From: Halobacteriovoraceae bacterium
GTDB taxonomy: Bacteria; Bdellovibrionota; Bacteriovoracia; Bacteriovoracales; Bacteriovoracaceae
Assembly (NCBI GenBank): GCA_020635115.1
Contig: JACKAK010000001.1
Coordinates: 310,001-374,000 of the forward strand
Length of the DNA: 64,000 bases
Reading direction: 5' to 3'
The number at the start of each line of letters is the position of its first letter. Position 1 is the stretch's first letter. A program made the translations under genes and the position numbers. The notes beneath the pieces were generated by a model. That model did not search any database and had not been told where the DNA came from. It was given only the letters and a program-made list of their open reading frames with translations. Shown in pieces: positions 54,001 to 62,658 of this stretch.

Positions 54001-54261
54001 AAATCTTTTTTTGATTCTAATAGACATTTCACCAGCGGCCTTTTTAGTGAATGTCATTAAAACTATTTTTGAATAAAATTGCTTTAATTTAATTTCAAAA
54101 TCCACGACATCAGTATATTCTTTTTTTTCAATAAATTTTTCAGTTAAATAAACAATATGCTCAACTAAAACAAATGTTTTTCCAGATCCAGCACCGGCCC
54201 GAAGAAGCATATTCCCGTTATGTTCGATCGCAACTTTTTGTTCTTCATTTGCACTAGTCAT
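51016..54261 (-). CDS. addA: AddA/RecB-like UvrD-family helicase-nuclease
   Basis: A 1081-residue ATP-dependent helicase and nuclease for double-strand-break repair. Walker A is LRAGAGSGKTFVLVE near residue 22, motif II FIIDEFQDTSFIQ, motif V TAHASKGLEFDHVVLAGIH and motif VI RLFYVACTRAV. The C-terminal RecB-type nuclease has GTPDLFF...VWDFKSGQ and QLLCYAYGLA. Unlike typical AddA it also has the four-Cys Fe-S pattern, QCPRKFFFN with CASCGYRNIC at the end. The frame starts at a GTG (54279), but ATG 54261 has AAGGA seven bases before it. Overlaps addB by eight bases. Confidence 0.88.
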   Translation of the reverse strand: MTSANEEQKVAIEHNGNMLLRAGAGSGKTFVLVEHIVYLTEKFIEKKEYTDVVDFEIKLKQFYSKIVLMTFTKKAAGEMSIRIKKRFGQCKTINKIWDVVSNCIGYLNVTTIHGFCFKLISSGLIVGIDQEVPLLSSTESRLKIKSLVDNALNELIKDDLVLDKDLIVGHRQEISNGMYKIFSDPTLREYWDLFTLESIDHFSIAKYLQEIIPLLGIDVLTLKSEMGIVDSVHYDKKWYQHLEYFLDILESINAEQENLLVNINKYFEEFKHVTSPPKKLGYIALEKQIEGVKGLRTFLAKNYEALNCFVESKNVYKSWMNIFVNVYKNVSVNYNSIYGITFSDLEYIISKTVKNIEVLERIRKCYQYFIIDEFQDTSFIQFNILKALALNDFQNIFCVGDLKQAIYGFRGGEVAVFKECMKNVKICHLLSNNYRSCGNVINFNNRIFDYLFKLGSDFSGIDLFSVDVDPQENPILERSNIGDINEYQLLVMSEERYTSTQIDQIEASGIIQIIQDRLKKSPNEKICLLYRKLSPLKFLIDELIESNISFIAQTKVKLAHDPILCVFKALLEYSLDEKQPIYRTRILIDGFFSYLEIKNDSKLVEQSIFNFERNQKSFGLKYAFKSFLVFHNIHNSLHGENLDKIFSLIDINFGQVESIWDYLNSSSNETYSIDFRFNANPKIVIMTAHASKGLEFDHVVLAGIHTNGMSPANRDFFGLLPGAIKWKVNASDKKAYSSPSLILENLILKRKEFSESKRLFYVACTRAVKSISWVNVSNFKGELSYSKESWIEGIRKWKESEVSSPIEVIKLPNQPVANKKIIDRPLFHSDNLGIQTKLSLEGEQLGLIAELSVTKLAQIAQCPRKFFFNVICKFEENFEQFTSDEFDKKNDFEMKSDAKRGTNLHSAIEYALKHNMVIPRYIEQEDVTKIQWCLDLISSEHVNFEFHSELPVKFPIFGQMISGTPDLFFLPKNSDNKRLKVWDFKSGQRKSTKESAYWCQLLCYAYGLAKIYNLDTTQFTCMLEILYLDTQEKITKVLTFSEVESELFGHWKRLSNLDEMDQTFCASCGYRNICQPCSLAT

Positions 54262-56632
54262 TGAAAATTCCTTTCCCACATAGTGACTCTACCGGACAAA
54301 ACGTACACGCTTTAGATGATTCTGGAGATGGATAGTAATGGCAATCGGATATTATTCGTTCAAAATTTTCTTGTTCAAAACCTATGTACTGTTTTAATCT
54401 TTCATTAAAATTTTCGATAAAAATTATCCCCAATTTATTATTTAACAATTCTTTGTTTGATGTAAAAATCAGAGATTCCTCGAGATTTGATAAATTTACA
54501 TATCCAAAAATTGAATTCATAAATTGTTCGTTACAATTTTTCAAATAAGTCCAAATTTGTATTTTTTTAAAATCTAAAAACTCTTTTTTAGAGGGAATTG
54601 ATGAACTTGATCGTTTAAAGTCTAAAATGATCAAATTATCTGGACCTTTTGCAAAATAATCAACTCTCCCGCGATAGAGTAAATTTTTATAGTGATATTC
54701 AAACGGATATTCAAACTTACTAAATTCTAAATGCAAAAATTCACTAATATTTTTGATAAACGTGATTCCATTAAAAGCATAATGTGAAATTTCAGATAGA
54801 GTTTTTAATTCATCCAAAATTCCAATATTTTTCATTTTCTTGCTTTTATACTCTTGATAGATTTTTTTTGAGAGTTCGCCAATCACTGTTTTATCAATCT
54901 CTACGTCTTCTTTAAAAAATGTTTCTATTACTAAATGTTCTAATTGCCCCAATTCAGAAGGTGTCATATTTTCATGTAAAATTCCATTAAACGACAATTG
55001 ATCAAGGTTATTTACCTTGAACTTCTGTGGGCAATCCAAATAATTTTGATATGAAGAAGGAGATAATCGTTGAACAGTCTTGTCATTTCTGGGAGCTTTC
55101 CAAGTATAGTTTTTAGATTTTGTCTCTACATTTTCTTCCAAGTAGTTTAATTCAAAATTTTCAAATATTTCATTCCAAACAACACTCTCTTCAAGCATGG
55201 ACTCCTCCATGAAAACTGTCGTATTCCCTCCATTAAACAAGTTCTTTATTGAGTTCACTAAAAACTGTATTTCCAACTCACCACTTCTGACTGGAGCTAC
55301 GGCCTTTAAAAATTCAATTATCTCATCATTATAATTTGTATTGGTATTTCTTATGTCTGGATAATTGGAGTTAATACAAAAAATTGATTTACCATTTTTA
55401 TCAATTTGCTTCAAATCTTCAATTCCATAAACATTTATTTTAGATTTTTTATGAACTGGAATAATTGAACTTCGTGGTAAGTTTAATTTTGAAACATAAC
55501 AAAAAACTTTAAATTCCAAAACACCAAAGGTAGAATACAAATCAGATAATTCATTCCAATCTTCAATCGTCTTATAAAAAATGCTTATAACTGTTAATTC
55601 AAAATATTTTTCAAAATGTTTTTTCCCAAGTATATCTGATTTTATTTTATTCAAAATTTCGAAAGCTGAAGCTATATCAATTTGGCCACTCTCTTTGAAA
55701 AAAAGTCTATTTAAAAGAGTCTCATATTTTTTATGGTATTGTTCAAAAATTTGATTTTCATCTTTGAAAAATAATTCCCCGATAGGGATTTCCATAAAAT
55801 CACAAAATGTGGGCCCTTTTTTTGCGAGAATCACATTTTCAATTTCTCTTACAAATTCAATTTTACTGACCATTTTTGAGGCCATCTTTCCCTTAACAAA
55901 TTTGATAATATTAATTTTTCTCTTTTCCTCAAAAGTTATCTTTTCAGAAATATCTATGATTTTATCTATCCACTTTGGCCAATCACTCTCTTTGGAAAAA
56001 TTGAAAACCTCCACAGGACAAATAACCCACACTGAATTATGAATCCCAAGAGCTCTTAAAAAGTCCAATTGAGTTCCTGAAAAATGAGTAAATCCAGTAA
56101 AGACCATTTGATTTTCGCGAATTTCATGATCAAGATGTCTTAAACTATGTGCAATTCGTTGATAGTTTCCATGTTCATCTTCAATATTTAATTCATTAAA
56201 AATTTGCCAAAATAATTTAATTCCCTGAGACATTTTTTCATCAAATTCAACTAACACCTCTTCCACTAATTTGAAATCCAAAGTAAAACTTCTTAGTTCT
56301 GTAAAAAGATTATAAGTTTGCAAAAAATATTCAAAAGGTAGATCATTAAAAAATTTTCTCCATAAAATACTTAGATAGAGAAATTGATCGGCCTTTCGTT
56401 TTACTTCCGTTTTGGCCTCCTCTCCTAATAACTCTAGGACAATATCACTTTTAATTTTTTCTATCGTAACAACATCTGTGATAAAACTCTTATTTTCAAT
56501 CGCTAAGAGTGTTTGTCTTGTCGAATCAGAAATTCCAGGGTTAGGACAAATATTAATAACCTGTGTTTCATGATTTGGAAGATCACTTTTATAAAATTCT
56601 AAAATATTATTACAAAGTACTAAACTTAACAT
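54254..56632 (-). CDS. addB: AddB-like PD-(D/E)XK nuclease subunit
   Basis: A 792-residue partner of the AddA-like helicase, shorter than usual AddB (over 1100). It has no Walker A, as expected for an inactivated helicase half, and a Fe-S nuclease domain at the C-terminus: LDCPQKFKVNN, RGRVDYFAKG...LIILDFKRSS, QIWTYLKNC and CTFCPVESLCG, which gives the C...CxxCx5C cluster. AddAB resects DNA ends until a Chi site is met. GGTGAT precedes the ATG. Identity rests on the nuclease domain and the pairing. Confidence 0.78.
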   Translation of the reverse strand: MLSLVLCNNILEFYKSDLPNHETQVINICPNPGISDSTRQTLLAIENKSFITDVVTIEKIKSDIVLELLGEEAKTEVKRKADQFLYLSILWRKFFNDLPFEYFLQTYNLFTELRSFTLDFKLVEEVLVEFDEKMSQGIKLFWQIFNELNIEDEHGNYQRIAHSLRHLDHEIRENQMVFTGFTHFSGTQLDFLRALGIHNSVWVICPVEVFNFSKESDWPKWIDKIIDISEKITFEEKRKINIIKFVKGKMASKMVSKIEFVREIENVILAKKGPTFCDFMEIPIGELFFKDENQIFEQYHKKYETLLNRLFFKESGQIDIASAFEILNKIKSDILGKKHFEKYFELTVISIFYKTIEDWNELSDLYSTFGVLEFKVFCYVSKLNLPRSSIIPVHKKSKINVYGIEDLKQIDKNGKSIFCINSNYPDIRNTNTNYNDEIIEFLKAVAPVRSGELEIQFLVNSIKNLFNGGNTTVFMEESMLEESVVWNEIFENFELNYLEENVETKSKNYTWKAPRNDKTVQRLSPSSYQNYLDCPQKFKVNNLDQLSFNGILHENMTPSELGQLEHLVIETFFKEDVEIDKTVIGELSKKIYQEYKSKKMKNIGILDELKTLSEISHYAFNGITFIKNISEFLHLEFSKFEYPFEYHYKNLLYRGRVDYFAKGPDNLIILDFKRSSSSIPSKKEFLDFKKIQIWTYLKNCNEQFMNSIFGYVNLSNLEESLIFTSNKELLNNKLGIIFIENFNERLKQYIGFEQENFERIISDCHYYPSPESSKACTFCPVESLCGKGIFND

Positions 56633-56704
56633 TTATCACCGGCCTTAAGGGTTTGTTTGACAAAATTGGCCAAAACGCGTTATAACCCACCGCAAGGATA
56701 TATA

Positions 56705-57553
56705 ATGAATAATAGCAAAATATACAAATTTCTAGACGAAAAGCATAACTTTACCATTCATTTTCTTGAAGGACAGAAACTGATTTCAGATCTTTCAACA
56801 ATTCATCACAACAATCAAAAAGCATTTCTATATTTAAGAGATTGCGTTCTCACTTTCATGCCTTTTATTGGATTGTTAAAGAATGGAGAAGGATTAGGTC
56901 TTTACATTGATAATGATGACCCCTATTTTCGGTTTAAGTTGGAAACAAATTACAATGGAAATCTGAGAACACTTATTTTGCCTGAAGAGTTAGAATCTAT
57001 TCCAAATAAACTTAATGGTAGAGGAAGGATCACAAAGTTGTATGATGGCGGACGTGGCCCATATACATCAATTGTGGAGCTCAAAAATATCCCTTTTTCA
57101 GAGATGGCCAATATTATTCTCAAGGATTCCTATCAAGTTAACGATAGAATTATTTTATCTGATTACTCTGACCAATCTTTAAAAATTGCAAAACTTCCGA
57201 CTCCCCCCATCGATCCAGAAGCACCAATATATTCAACTAAAGAGTATTTAATGATATTCAAAAGTGAATGGAATGATATTTTCAAAATGGCCTATGACGA
57301 TGAGGAAGAGATTATAAAATCTTTTGCAGATTTAGGGGCAAAATATATCGGAGGACATGAAATTAACTTTCACTGTCCATGCTCTAAAGAACGTATGCTT
57401 TATGGAGTGTTGGGATTAAAATCTGTGGATCTAGATGAATTATTTAACGAACAAGAAAATGCCATTGAAGCAAAATGTGACTACTGCCATAAGGTATATC
57501 ATATTTCAAAAGATGAAATTAACCAGTTAAAAAACCGAAAAGATCTTCATTAA
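56705..57553 (+). CDS. hslO: Hsp33 redox-regulated chaperone
   Basis: A 282-residue holdase that is switched on by oxidation. The C-terminal zinc site is complete: HCPCSKERML near residue 232 and CDYCHKVYHIS near 262, giving CxC and CxxC. The N-terminal domain has the family's GEGLGLYIDNDDPYFRF and GGRGPYTSIVEL blocks. The frame opens 16 codons earlier, but ATG 56705 has AAGGA seven bases before it and gives the normal length. Stop overlaps the convergent gene by four bases. Confidence 0.92.
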   Translation: MNNSKIYKFLDEKHNFTIHFLEGQKLISDLSTIHHNNQKAFLYLRDCVLTFMPFIGLLKNGEGLGLYIDNDDPYFRFKLETNYNGNLRTLILPEELESIPNKLNGRGRITKLYDGGRGPYTSIVELKNIPFSEMANIILKDSYQVNDRIILSDYSDQSLKIAKLPTPPIDPEAPIYSTKEYLMIFKSEWNDIFKMAYDDEEEIIKSFADLGAKYIGGHEINFHCPCSKERMLYGVLGLKSVDLDELFNEQENAIEAKCDYCHKVYHISKDEINQLKNRKDLH

Positions 57554-58563
57554 TTAAAAAAATATTCATACCAAGTCTTTGACTCAGGTGTCCAAAAAAT
57601 AGTTCTTGAAATGTCCGCCTCATTAAGAACTGAACAAAAATTTTCTGCATTAGACCCCTTAGCAAATACAGGTGAGAGCAGTTTCTGTTTTTTATAGTAA
57701 ATTCCTTCACCTGTTAGATCAAAATTCTTCCAATCTTCACCCATGTTTGGAAATTCAATTCCTTGGGCCCCTAAAGAAGTCACTAATACGAGCAAACTAT
57801 CGTCTTTTTTGGATATGTCCAAAAAGTAATCTAAAGTTTTATTGATATCGACAAGGGTCTCACTGACTAACCTAATATTTCTATTTTTCAAATTATTTAA
57901 ATAACTAAAATCTGTAATCGTAAGTAGAAATCTTTCTGTCGTGGACTCTAGGTAGTCATACAGAGCTAAAGCATTGTTATAAATAGTCGAATAACACCTG
58001 CCCTCTAAACAATTTTTATCATATAGAATCTTATTTTTAACAATTTTCTGGTTATCCTGAAAATGAAACTTTTGAGACTCTGAAATTTCATTTTTTGGCT
58101 TGCTCATTCGAATAGTCGTAACATCACTTAAGAAAGTATCTATAGGACATATTTTGTTTTCAAAATCTCCAACCACAATATTTGCTACTTTATCCTTAAA
58201 GTAAGGATCCTTCCAAATTTTCTGTCCTTTAATTTCTTCACAACTATTTCCAATATTAAAAGAGCCGTTTACTTGAGAAAAATAACTTTTTATCACCCCT
58301 GGACGTAAATCGGTAATATTATACCTCCATACTTTTCCAAGACATGACATTCTTTCAAATGCTGTTATATTCACTTCCCTGGATATTTTTAGTAATGCAA
58401 GATGTTCTTCGTCAAAACCTGCAATTTGCAACCAAATGATTCGAGACACAGGTTTACCAAAAGTATGAGATTTTTTTCCTAAATAACTTTTTGATGCACA
58501 TGAAAAGTTGATTAAGAGGCAAATGAACAATGTAATTTTATGATTTATTGATTTGATACTCAA
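57550..58563 (-). CDS. Lipoprotein-like protein, possible degenerate alkaline-phosphatase-superfamily member
   Basis: A 337-residue secreted protein; FICLLINFSCAS looks like a lipobox. It resembles no family closely. IIWLQIAGFDEEHLALLK near the start and DSLLVLVTSLGAQGIE near residue 265 sit where sulfatase/alkaline phosphatase enzymes have their metal-binding IDGLR and TSDHG motifs, but the Asp and His ligands are missing. I infer a dead relative with low confidence. An ATG at 58584 has no ribosome site, while TTG 58563 follows GGAG by eight bases and gives a better signal peptide, so TTG is chosen. Confidence 0.5.
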   Translation of the reverse strand: MSIKSINHKITLFICLLINFSCASKSYLGKKSHTFGKPVSRIIWLQIAGFDEEHLALLKISREVNITAFERMSCLGKVWRYNITDLRPGVIKSYFSQVNGSFNIGNSCEEIKGQKIWKDPYFKDKVANIVVGDFENKICPIDTFLSDVTTIRMSKPKNEISESQKFHFQDNQKIVKNKILYDKNCLEGRCYSTIYNNALALYDYLESTTERFLLTITDFSYLNNLKNRNIRLVSETLVDINKTLDYFLDISKKDDSLLVLVTSLGAQGIEFPNMGEDWKNFDLTGEGIYYKKQKLLSPVFAKGSNAENFCSVLNEADISRTIFWTPESKTWYEYFFN

Positions 58564-58712
58564 AACATCTACTCCTAAGGACATTATTTTTACGATTTAT
58601 TAACCATTTTGGTGAATAAATATTCAAAGTTTACCTAAAAAAAGATATCTTATGAACATATTATAATAGATTGGTTTTTCTCTAAATTCCACAACAACGC
58701 AAGGAGTTAGTT

Positions 58713-60746
58713 ATGGGTACGCAATTATCAGAAGCGACAAGGGAGATTTTTTGGAACATTCCAATTTCTTTTAAAATTGCGATGTATGTTTTTTTCTTTG
58801 TAGCAATGGCCATCTTTATCAAAGGTACACTTGATAAATTATCATTTGTTCATGCTGGAAAAGGCCTGAAGTCATTATGGGGTAAAGAAGGTCTCTTTCC
58901 TGAAAAGTTGAATTGGTCTGCCTTTTTCAAAACTATTTTTCTAACCGGAAAAGTTCCAAGACAAAAGAAAGTAGCAGCATTTCATAATTTAATTTATTTT
59001 GGATTCATTATTCTCTGGATTGCGACCGATTTAGTTGCCATTCATGCCGACACCCCTTTTAAAATTTATAAAGGTCCAGTGTACATTGTTGTTTCATTTT
59101 TAGCAGATTTTGCAGGCCTGGCCATCATCGTTGGAATTATTTTTGCCTATAAAAGAAGATATATTGACACGCCTGACTATTTGTCTTCAACCGAACCCAA
59201 CAAAGAAAAGTTCATGTACTTCATGCTTTTAACTCTTGTTGTCCTAGGTTATCTCATTGAAGGAGTAAGGATATTAGGGACGAATTCATTTGAAAATGAA
59301 ACATTCTGGTCTCCTGTCGGTACTTTTCTGGCCAAAGTATTTAGTTCATTCGGGCTAGAAGACAGAAGTTGGGCAATGATCTATAGAGGAATGTGGATGC
59401 TTCACATGATAAACACAATGGCCTTTGTTGCATCTATCCCTTATTCAAAATTCTGGCATTTCATTGCCATACCATTTAATGCTCTCATAACTCCTGAAAG
59501 AAGAGGAGCTGTTTTAGATCCCATGAACTTTGAAGATGAAAATGCCGAGACCTTTGGGTTAGGAAAAATTTCAGAAATGTCGATGAAAAATCGTTTTGAT
59601 TTACTTGCTTGTGTCGAATGTGGGAGATGTACTAATGTTTGTCCGGCAAAAAATGCAGGTAAAAATTTAAACCCTAAAACTATCATTACGAAGGCCAGAG
59701 ATTTTGCAATCGATATTTTAAACAAGAAGGTTGAAGATAAAGATATTTGGGAAAATCCAATCTATTCATCAAATGAGTTGGACGCATGTACAACATGTGG
59801 TGCTTGTATGGAAGAATGCCCTGCTCATATTGAACATGTTGATATCATATTGGAAGCAAGAAGGTACAAAACATTAACTCTTGGTGAAATTCCTCCTGCG
59901 GCGGCAGATGCAGCAAATAAAATTAAAGTTAACGGAAACCCATGGGGGATTGCGCAAGACGATCGTTTCAAATGGGCCGATGGATTAGAGGTTCCAGTAA
60001 TTGAAGCTGGAAAAAAGGTTGATTATCTCTATTATGTGGGTTGTGCAGGTTCATATGATGCTTCAAATCAGAAAGTCGTAAAAGATACTGTTGAACTCCT
60101 TAAGAAGGCCGGAGTAAGTTTTGCCGTCATGGGAAAAACGGAAAAATGCAATGGAGATCCTATAAGACGTTTTGGTGATGAATATACTTTTTTTGAAGTT
60201 GCGATAGAAAATATTGCTAATATGAGACAATATCAATTTGATAAAGTTGTCACACATTGTCCACACTGTCTTCATACGATAGGAAAGGAATATGCCAAAT
60301 TTGATGATGGAGACTTTGAAACTGTTCACCATACAGAGCTCTTAGTTGACCTTTTAAAGTCAGGCAAGTTGAAACCTACTAAAAAAGTTGAAGAGGAACT
60401 TACATTTCACGATCCTTGTTACCTGGGTCGACATCATGGTGAATATAATGCACCAAGAGAAATTCTAAACTCTATTGAGGGTGTAAAAATCAATGAAATG
60501 GATAAAAATAAAGACAAAGCAGTTTGCTGTGGAATGGGAGGGGGAAATATGTGGTATGAGCTCCCAGAAGGTGAACATTTGGCCAAGAAAAGACTAGAGG
60601 ATGTTGCTCAGGTATCCACCAAAAAATTGGCGACTGCATGCTCTTATTGTATGATTAACTTTAATTCATCAAGATCATTAGTCCAGGAGACTGAAAATAT
60701 TGAGATTGAAGACATCGCAAGTATATTGGCAAAATCTATCGAATAA
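58713..60746 (+). CDS. Membrane-bound iron-sulfur oxidoreductase (EMO/HdrD-like)
   Basis: A 677-residue protein. The N-terminal half has about five to six membrane helices like NarI or HdrE (residues 15-250) and may bind haem b and a quinone. It is followed by two 4Fe-4S ferredoxin sites, CVECGRCTNVCP and CTTCGACMEECP, and two CCG domains (VTHCPHCLHTIG, HDPCYLGRHHGEY...VCCGMGGGNMW). This is the layout of ETF:menaquinone oxidoreductase-type proteins (EMO, DUF224) and FadF, which pass electrons from acyl-CoA oxidation to the quinone pool. AAGGAG precedes the ATG. No etfAB or acyl-CoA dehydrogenase genes are here. Confidence 0.85.
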   Translation: MGTQLSEATREIFWNIPISFKIAMYVFFFVAMAIFIKGTLDKLSFVHAGKGLKSLWGKEGLFPEKLNWSAFFKTIFLTGKVPRQKKVAAFHNLIYFGFIILWIATDLVAIHADTPFKIYKGPVYIVVSFLADFAGLAIIVGIIFAYKRRYIDTPDYLSSTEPNKEKFMYFMLLTLVVLGYLIEGVRILGTNSFENETFWSPVGTFLAKVFSSFGLEDRSWAMIYRGMWMLHMINTMAFVASIPYSKFWHFIAIPFNALITPERRGAVLDPMNFEDENAETFGLGKISEMSMKNRFDLLACVECGRCTNVCPAKNAGKNLNPKTIITKARDFAIDILNKKVEDKDIWENPIYSSNELDACTTCGACMEECPAHIEHVDIILEARRYKTLTLGEIPPAAADAANKIKVNGNPWGIAQDDRFKWADGLEVPVIEAGKKVDYLYYVGCAGSYDASNQKVVKDTVELLKKAGVSFAVMGKTEKCNGDPIRRFGDEYTFFEVAIENIANMRQYQFDKVVTHCPHCLHTIGKEYAKFDDGDFETVHHTELLVDLLKSGKLKPTKKVEEELTFHDPCYLGRHHGEYNAPREILNSIEGVKINEMDKNKDKAVCCGMGGGNMWYELPEGEHLAKKRLEDVAQVSTKKLATACSYCMINFNSSRSLVQETENIEIEDIASILAKSIE

Positions 60747-62658
60747 AGTCATTTTATGCTTGGCCTGTGTTTTTTTTTCAGGCCAAGTTTTTTGTGAAAT
60801 TGAAACACCCGAATCTGGGTTCTTGAAAGATCTTGATAGACTCATTAGTGATGATAAAAATGAGATCCGTTATATTGAAAATGGACTTGCAGAAAAACTC
60901 AATAAGAGAGTTGACCTGATTAATTTTAAAGAAATGAGTATCACAAAATCTCAGATTTTCTCACTATTGCTTTATACCGATCCACAGTTTCTTGAAACAT
61001 TAAGATATGATGAGTGTAATATTTATTCACTCCTTCTTAATGATCTTCTACGCTGGACAAAGGGACATGTTTTAAATCTATACACCGATGTAACTTATAA
61101 TGATGGTGAAAAGAAAATCGTATCTTTACGCAATAAAACATTTCTTAATGAAGTTTTTAAAAAGAAGTGTTCTAAAATTAATGATTACTCTGAAATTTTT
61201 TCTCCTGATAATATTCTAAAAACACTAAACCGTCTTGAATTTCGAAAACCAACTCAAGAAAATTGTTCACGTCTTGTTGAGGAATGGAAAAGAAATCCAT
61301 ATTTTTCTTCTCTTTGCAGAGTGGGTGATCTATTTAGAAATCGAAAAACTTACGAATATATTTATAAAAACACTTCTCCGCTAAAAGATCCAGAGTTAAG
61401 GAGACATATCGGGAGTAAACTCTCTGAAGAAAAACTATATCGTAGTAATATAGATTTTTATCGAAGAAATTATATAGAAAACCTATGTACCTATAGTAGT
61501 GATCCAGAAAAATTTTGCGCTCCTTTTCTAAAAGAAAATATTTGGGAGAGGGTTATTTCAGGAGAATTTCCTTCTCACTATTTAGATAATACCTGCGCTA
61601 CTGTTCTTAAGAAAAAACCACTAACAGAAGCAGAAAGAAAAAACTGTGCCCAAATAATAATCAATAAACCAGAACTTTGTTCTCTTAGAGGTTTGAAATA
61701 TAATAGAGTTCTTTTTCCTAGATCTGATTGTGACAATGTTTCAAAAGCATTGATTAGTTCAAGATTGCGTTTCGATTATTCTGATTGTTCTGGGATAATT
61801 TCAAATCATGCAATTACAAACACCTATAGAATCGTTAAACATTTCCATCCTGAATTATACAATAGTGAAAGTGCAACTTGTCATGATTCTATGAATGAAG
61901 TTTTTCTTCTTACCTCCTACAAAGATGAAAATGATCCTAAATGGCCGATGAAAATTTGTTATCAAAATAAAATTTTAAATAAAAAAGAATGCTTAAATTT
62001 TGTTCCAGGCAGATCTGACAGTGATCGTTTGTCTGAACAAAGAGTGGTTGCCAGTGCACTAAGTATTCTTAAATCTGCTCCAGAAAGTCTTACCTGTACA
62101 ATTGTTGCCAAAGATCAGTACAATCCTAGAAGATTAAAATATGCACAGGGCTGTTTTATATTATTTAATAGACAAAACTGTACGGCCGCATCTTGCCCTA
62201 AAGAAGTCTACTACCGCGATAAACATGTTAAGGATCTAACATATGATGGGATGGCCAGATTTGACTATTTTCCTAATACCTACAAGACAAACTTGGATTC
62301 TATATCAAGTAAGCTTGAGGAAAAATATAAAATCAAATCGAAAAAAATTTTAAATTTCTCATTATTGAAATTCTTCTTTGATATGCATAAAGATGGAATC
62401 GTTCATGGATTAGGTTGCGCTGAAGATATTCATCCTAGAAAGTTTTCTCGTGATCTCTTCAATCAATGTACTCCGATTCCATTTATCGTAGATGGTCTTA
62501 GTGAAAAAAATGATATTAAATATTTAACCACCCGAAGTTCTTTGGATGATGTTTACTCTCCTCGAAGTATTAGATGGAATATCATTTTTACTTCTGTGAG
62601 AAACTATCAAGAGTTTCATCCCCTAGGATCATGGAATTTGTATGGACTCTATAAATAA
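60700..62658 (+). CDS. Cysteine-rich secreted protein of unknown function
   Basis: About 652 residues. The reading frame passes VILCLACVFFSGQVFCEIE, a plausible signal peptide, then a long domain with about 20 Cys spread along the chain (ECNIY, ENCSRLVEEW, NLCTYSSDPEKFC, CTAASCPKEVY, GCAEDIHP), many likely in disulfides. No family recognised. The start is unclear: TTG 60700 lies inside the previous gene with a distant AGGAGA; an ATG at 60756 is in another frame unless a T9 run at 60770-60778 slips. A terminator lies over this region. Overlaps the next gene by 17 bases. Confidence 0.6.
   Translation: MRLKTSQVYWQNLSNKVILCLACVFFSGQVFCEIETPESGFLKDLDRLISDDKNEIRYIENGLAEKLNKRVDLINFKEMSITKSQIFSLLLYTDPQFLETLRYDECNIYSLLLNDLLRWTKGHVLNLYTDVTYNDGEKKIVSLRNKTFLNEVFKKKCSKINDYSEIFSPDNILKTLNRLEFRKPTQENCSRLVEEWKRNPYFSSLCRVGDLFRNRKTYEYIYKNTSPLKDPELRRHIGSKLSEEKLYRSNIDFYRRNYIENLCTYSSDPEKFCAPFLKENIWERVISGEFPSHYLDNTCATVLKKKPLTEAERKNCAQIIINKPELCSLRGLKYNRVLFPRSDCDNVSKALISSRLRFDYSDCSGIISNHAITNTYRIVKHFHPELYNSESATCHDSMNEVFLLTSYKDENDPKWPMKICYQNKILNKKECLNFVPGRSDSDRLSEQRVVASALSILKSAPESLTCTIVAKDQYNPRRLKYAQGCFILFNRQNCTAASCPKEVYYRDKHVKDLTYDGMARFDYFPNTYKTNLDSISSKLEEKYKIKSKKILNFSLLKFFFDMHKDGIVHGLGCAEDIHPRKFSRDLFNQCTPIPFIVDGLSEKNDIKYLTTRSSLDDVYSPRSIRWNIIFTSVRNYQEFHPLGSWNLYGLYK
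60759..60793 (+). terminator. Rho-independent terminator overlapping the next gene's signal-peptide codons
   Basis: CTTGGCCTG (60759-60767) pairs perfectly with CAGGCCAAG (60779-60787) and is followed by six Ts (60788-60793). It lies 12 bases after the Fe-S gene stop, an ideal terminator. The same bases encode part of the signal peptide of the 652-residue protein in the preferred frame. Confidence 0.8.
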
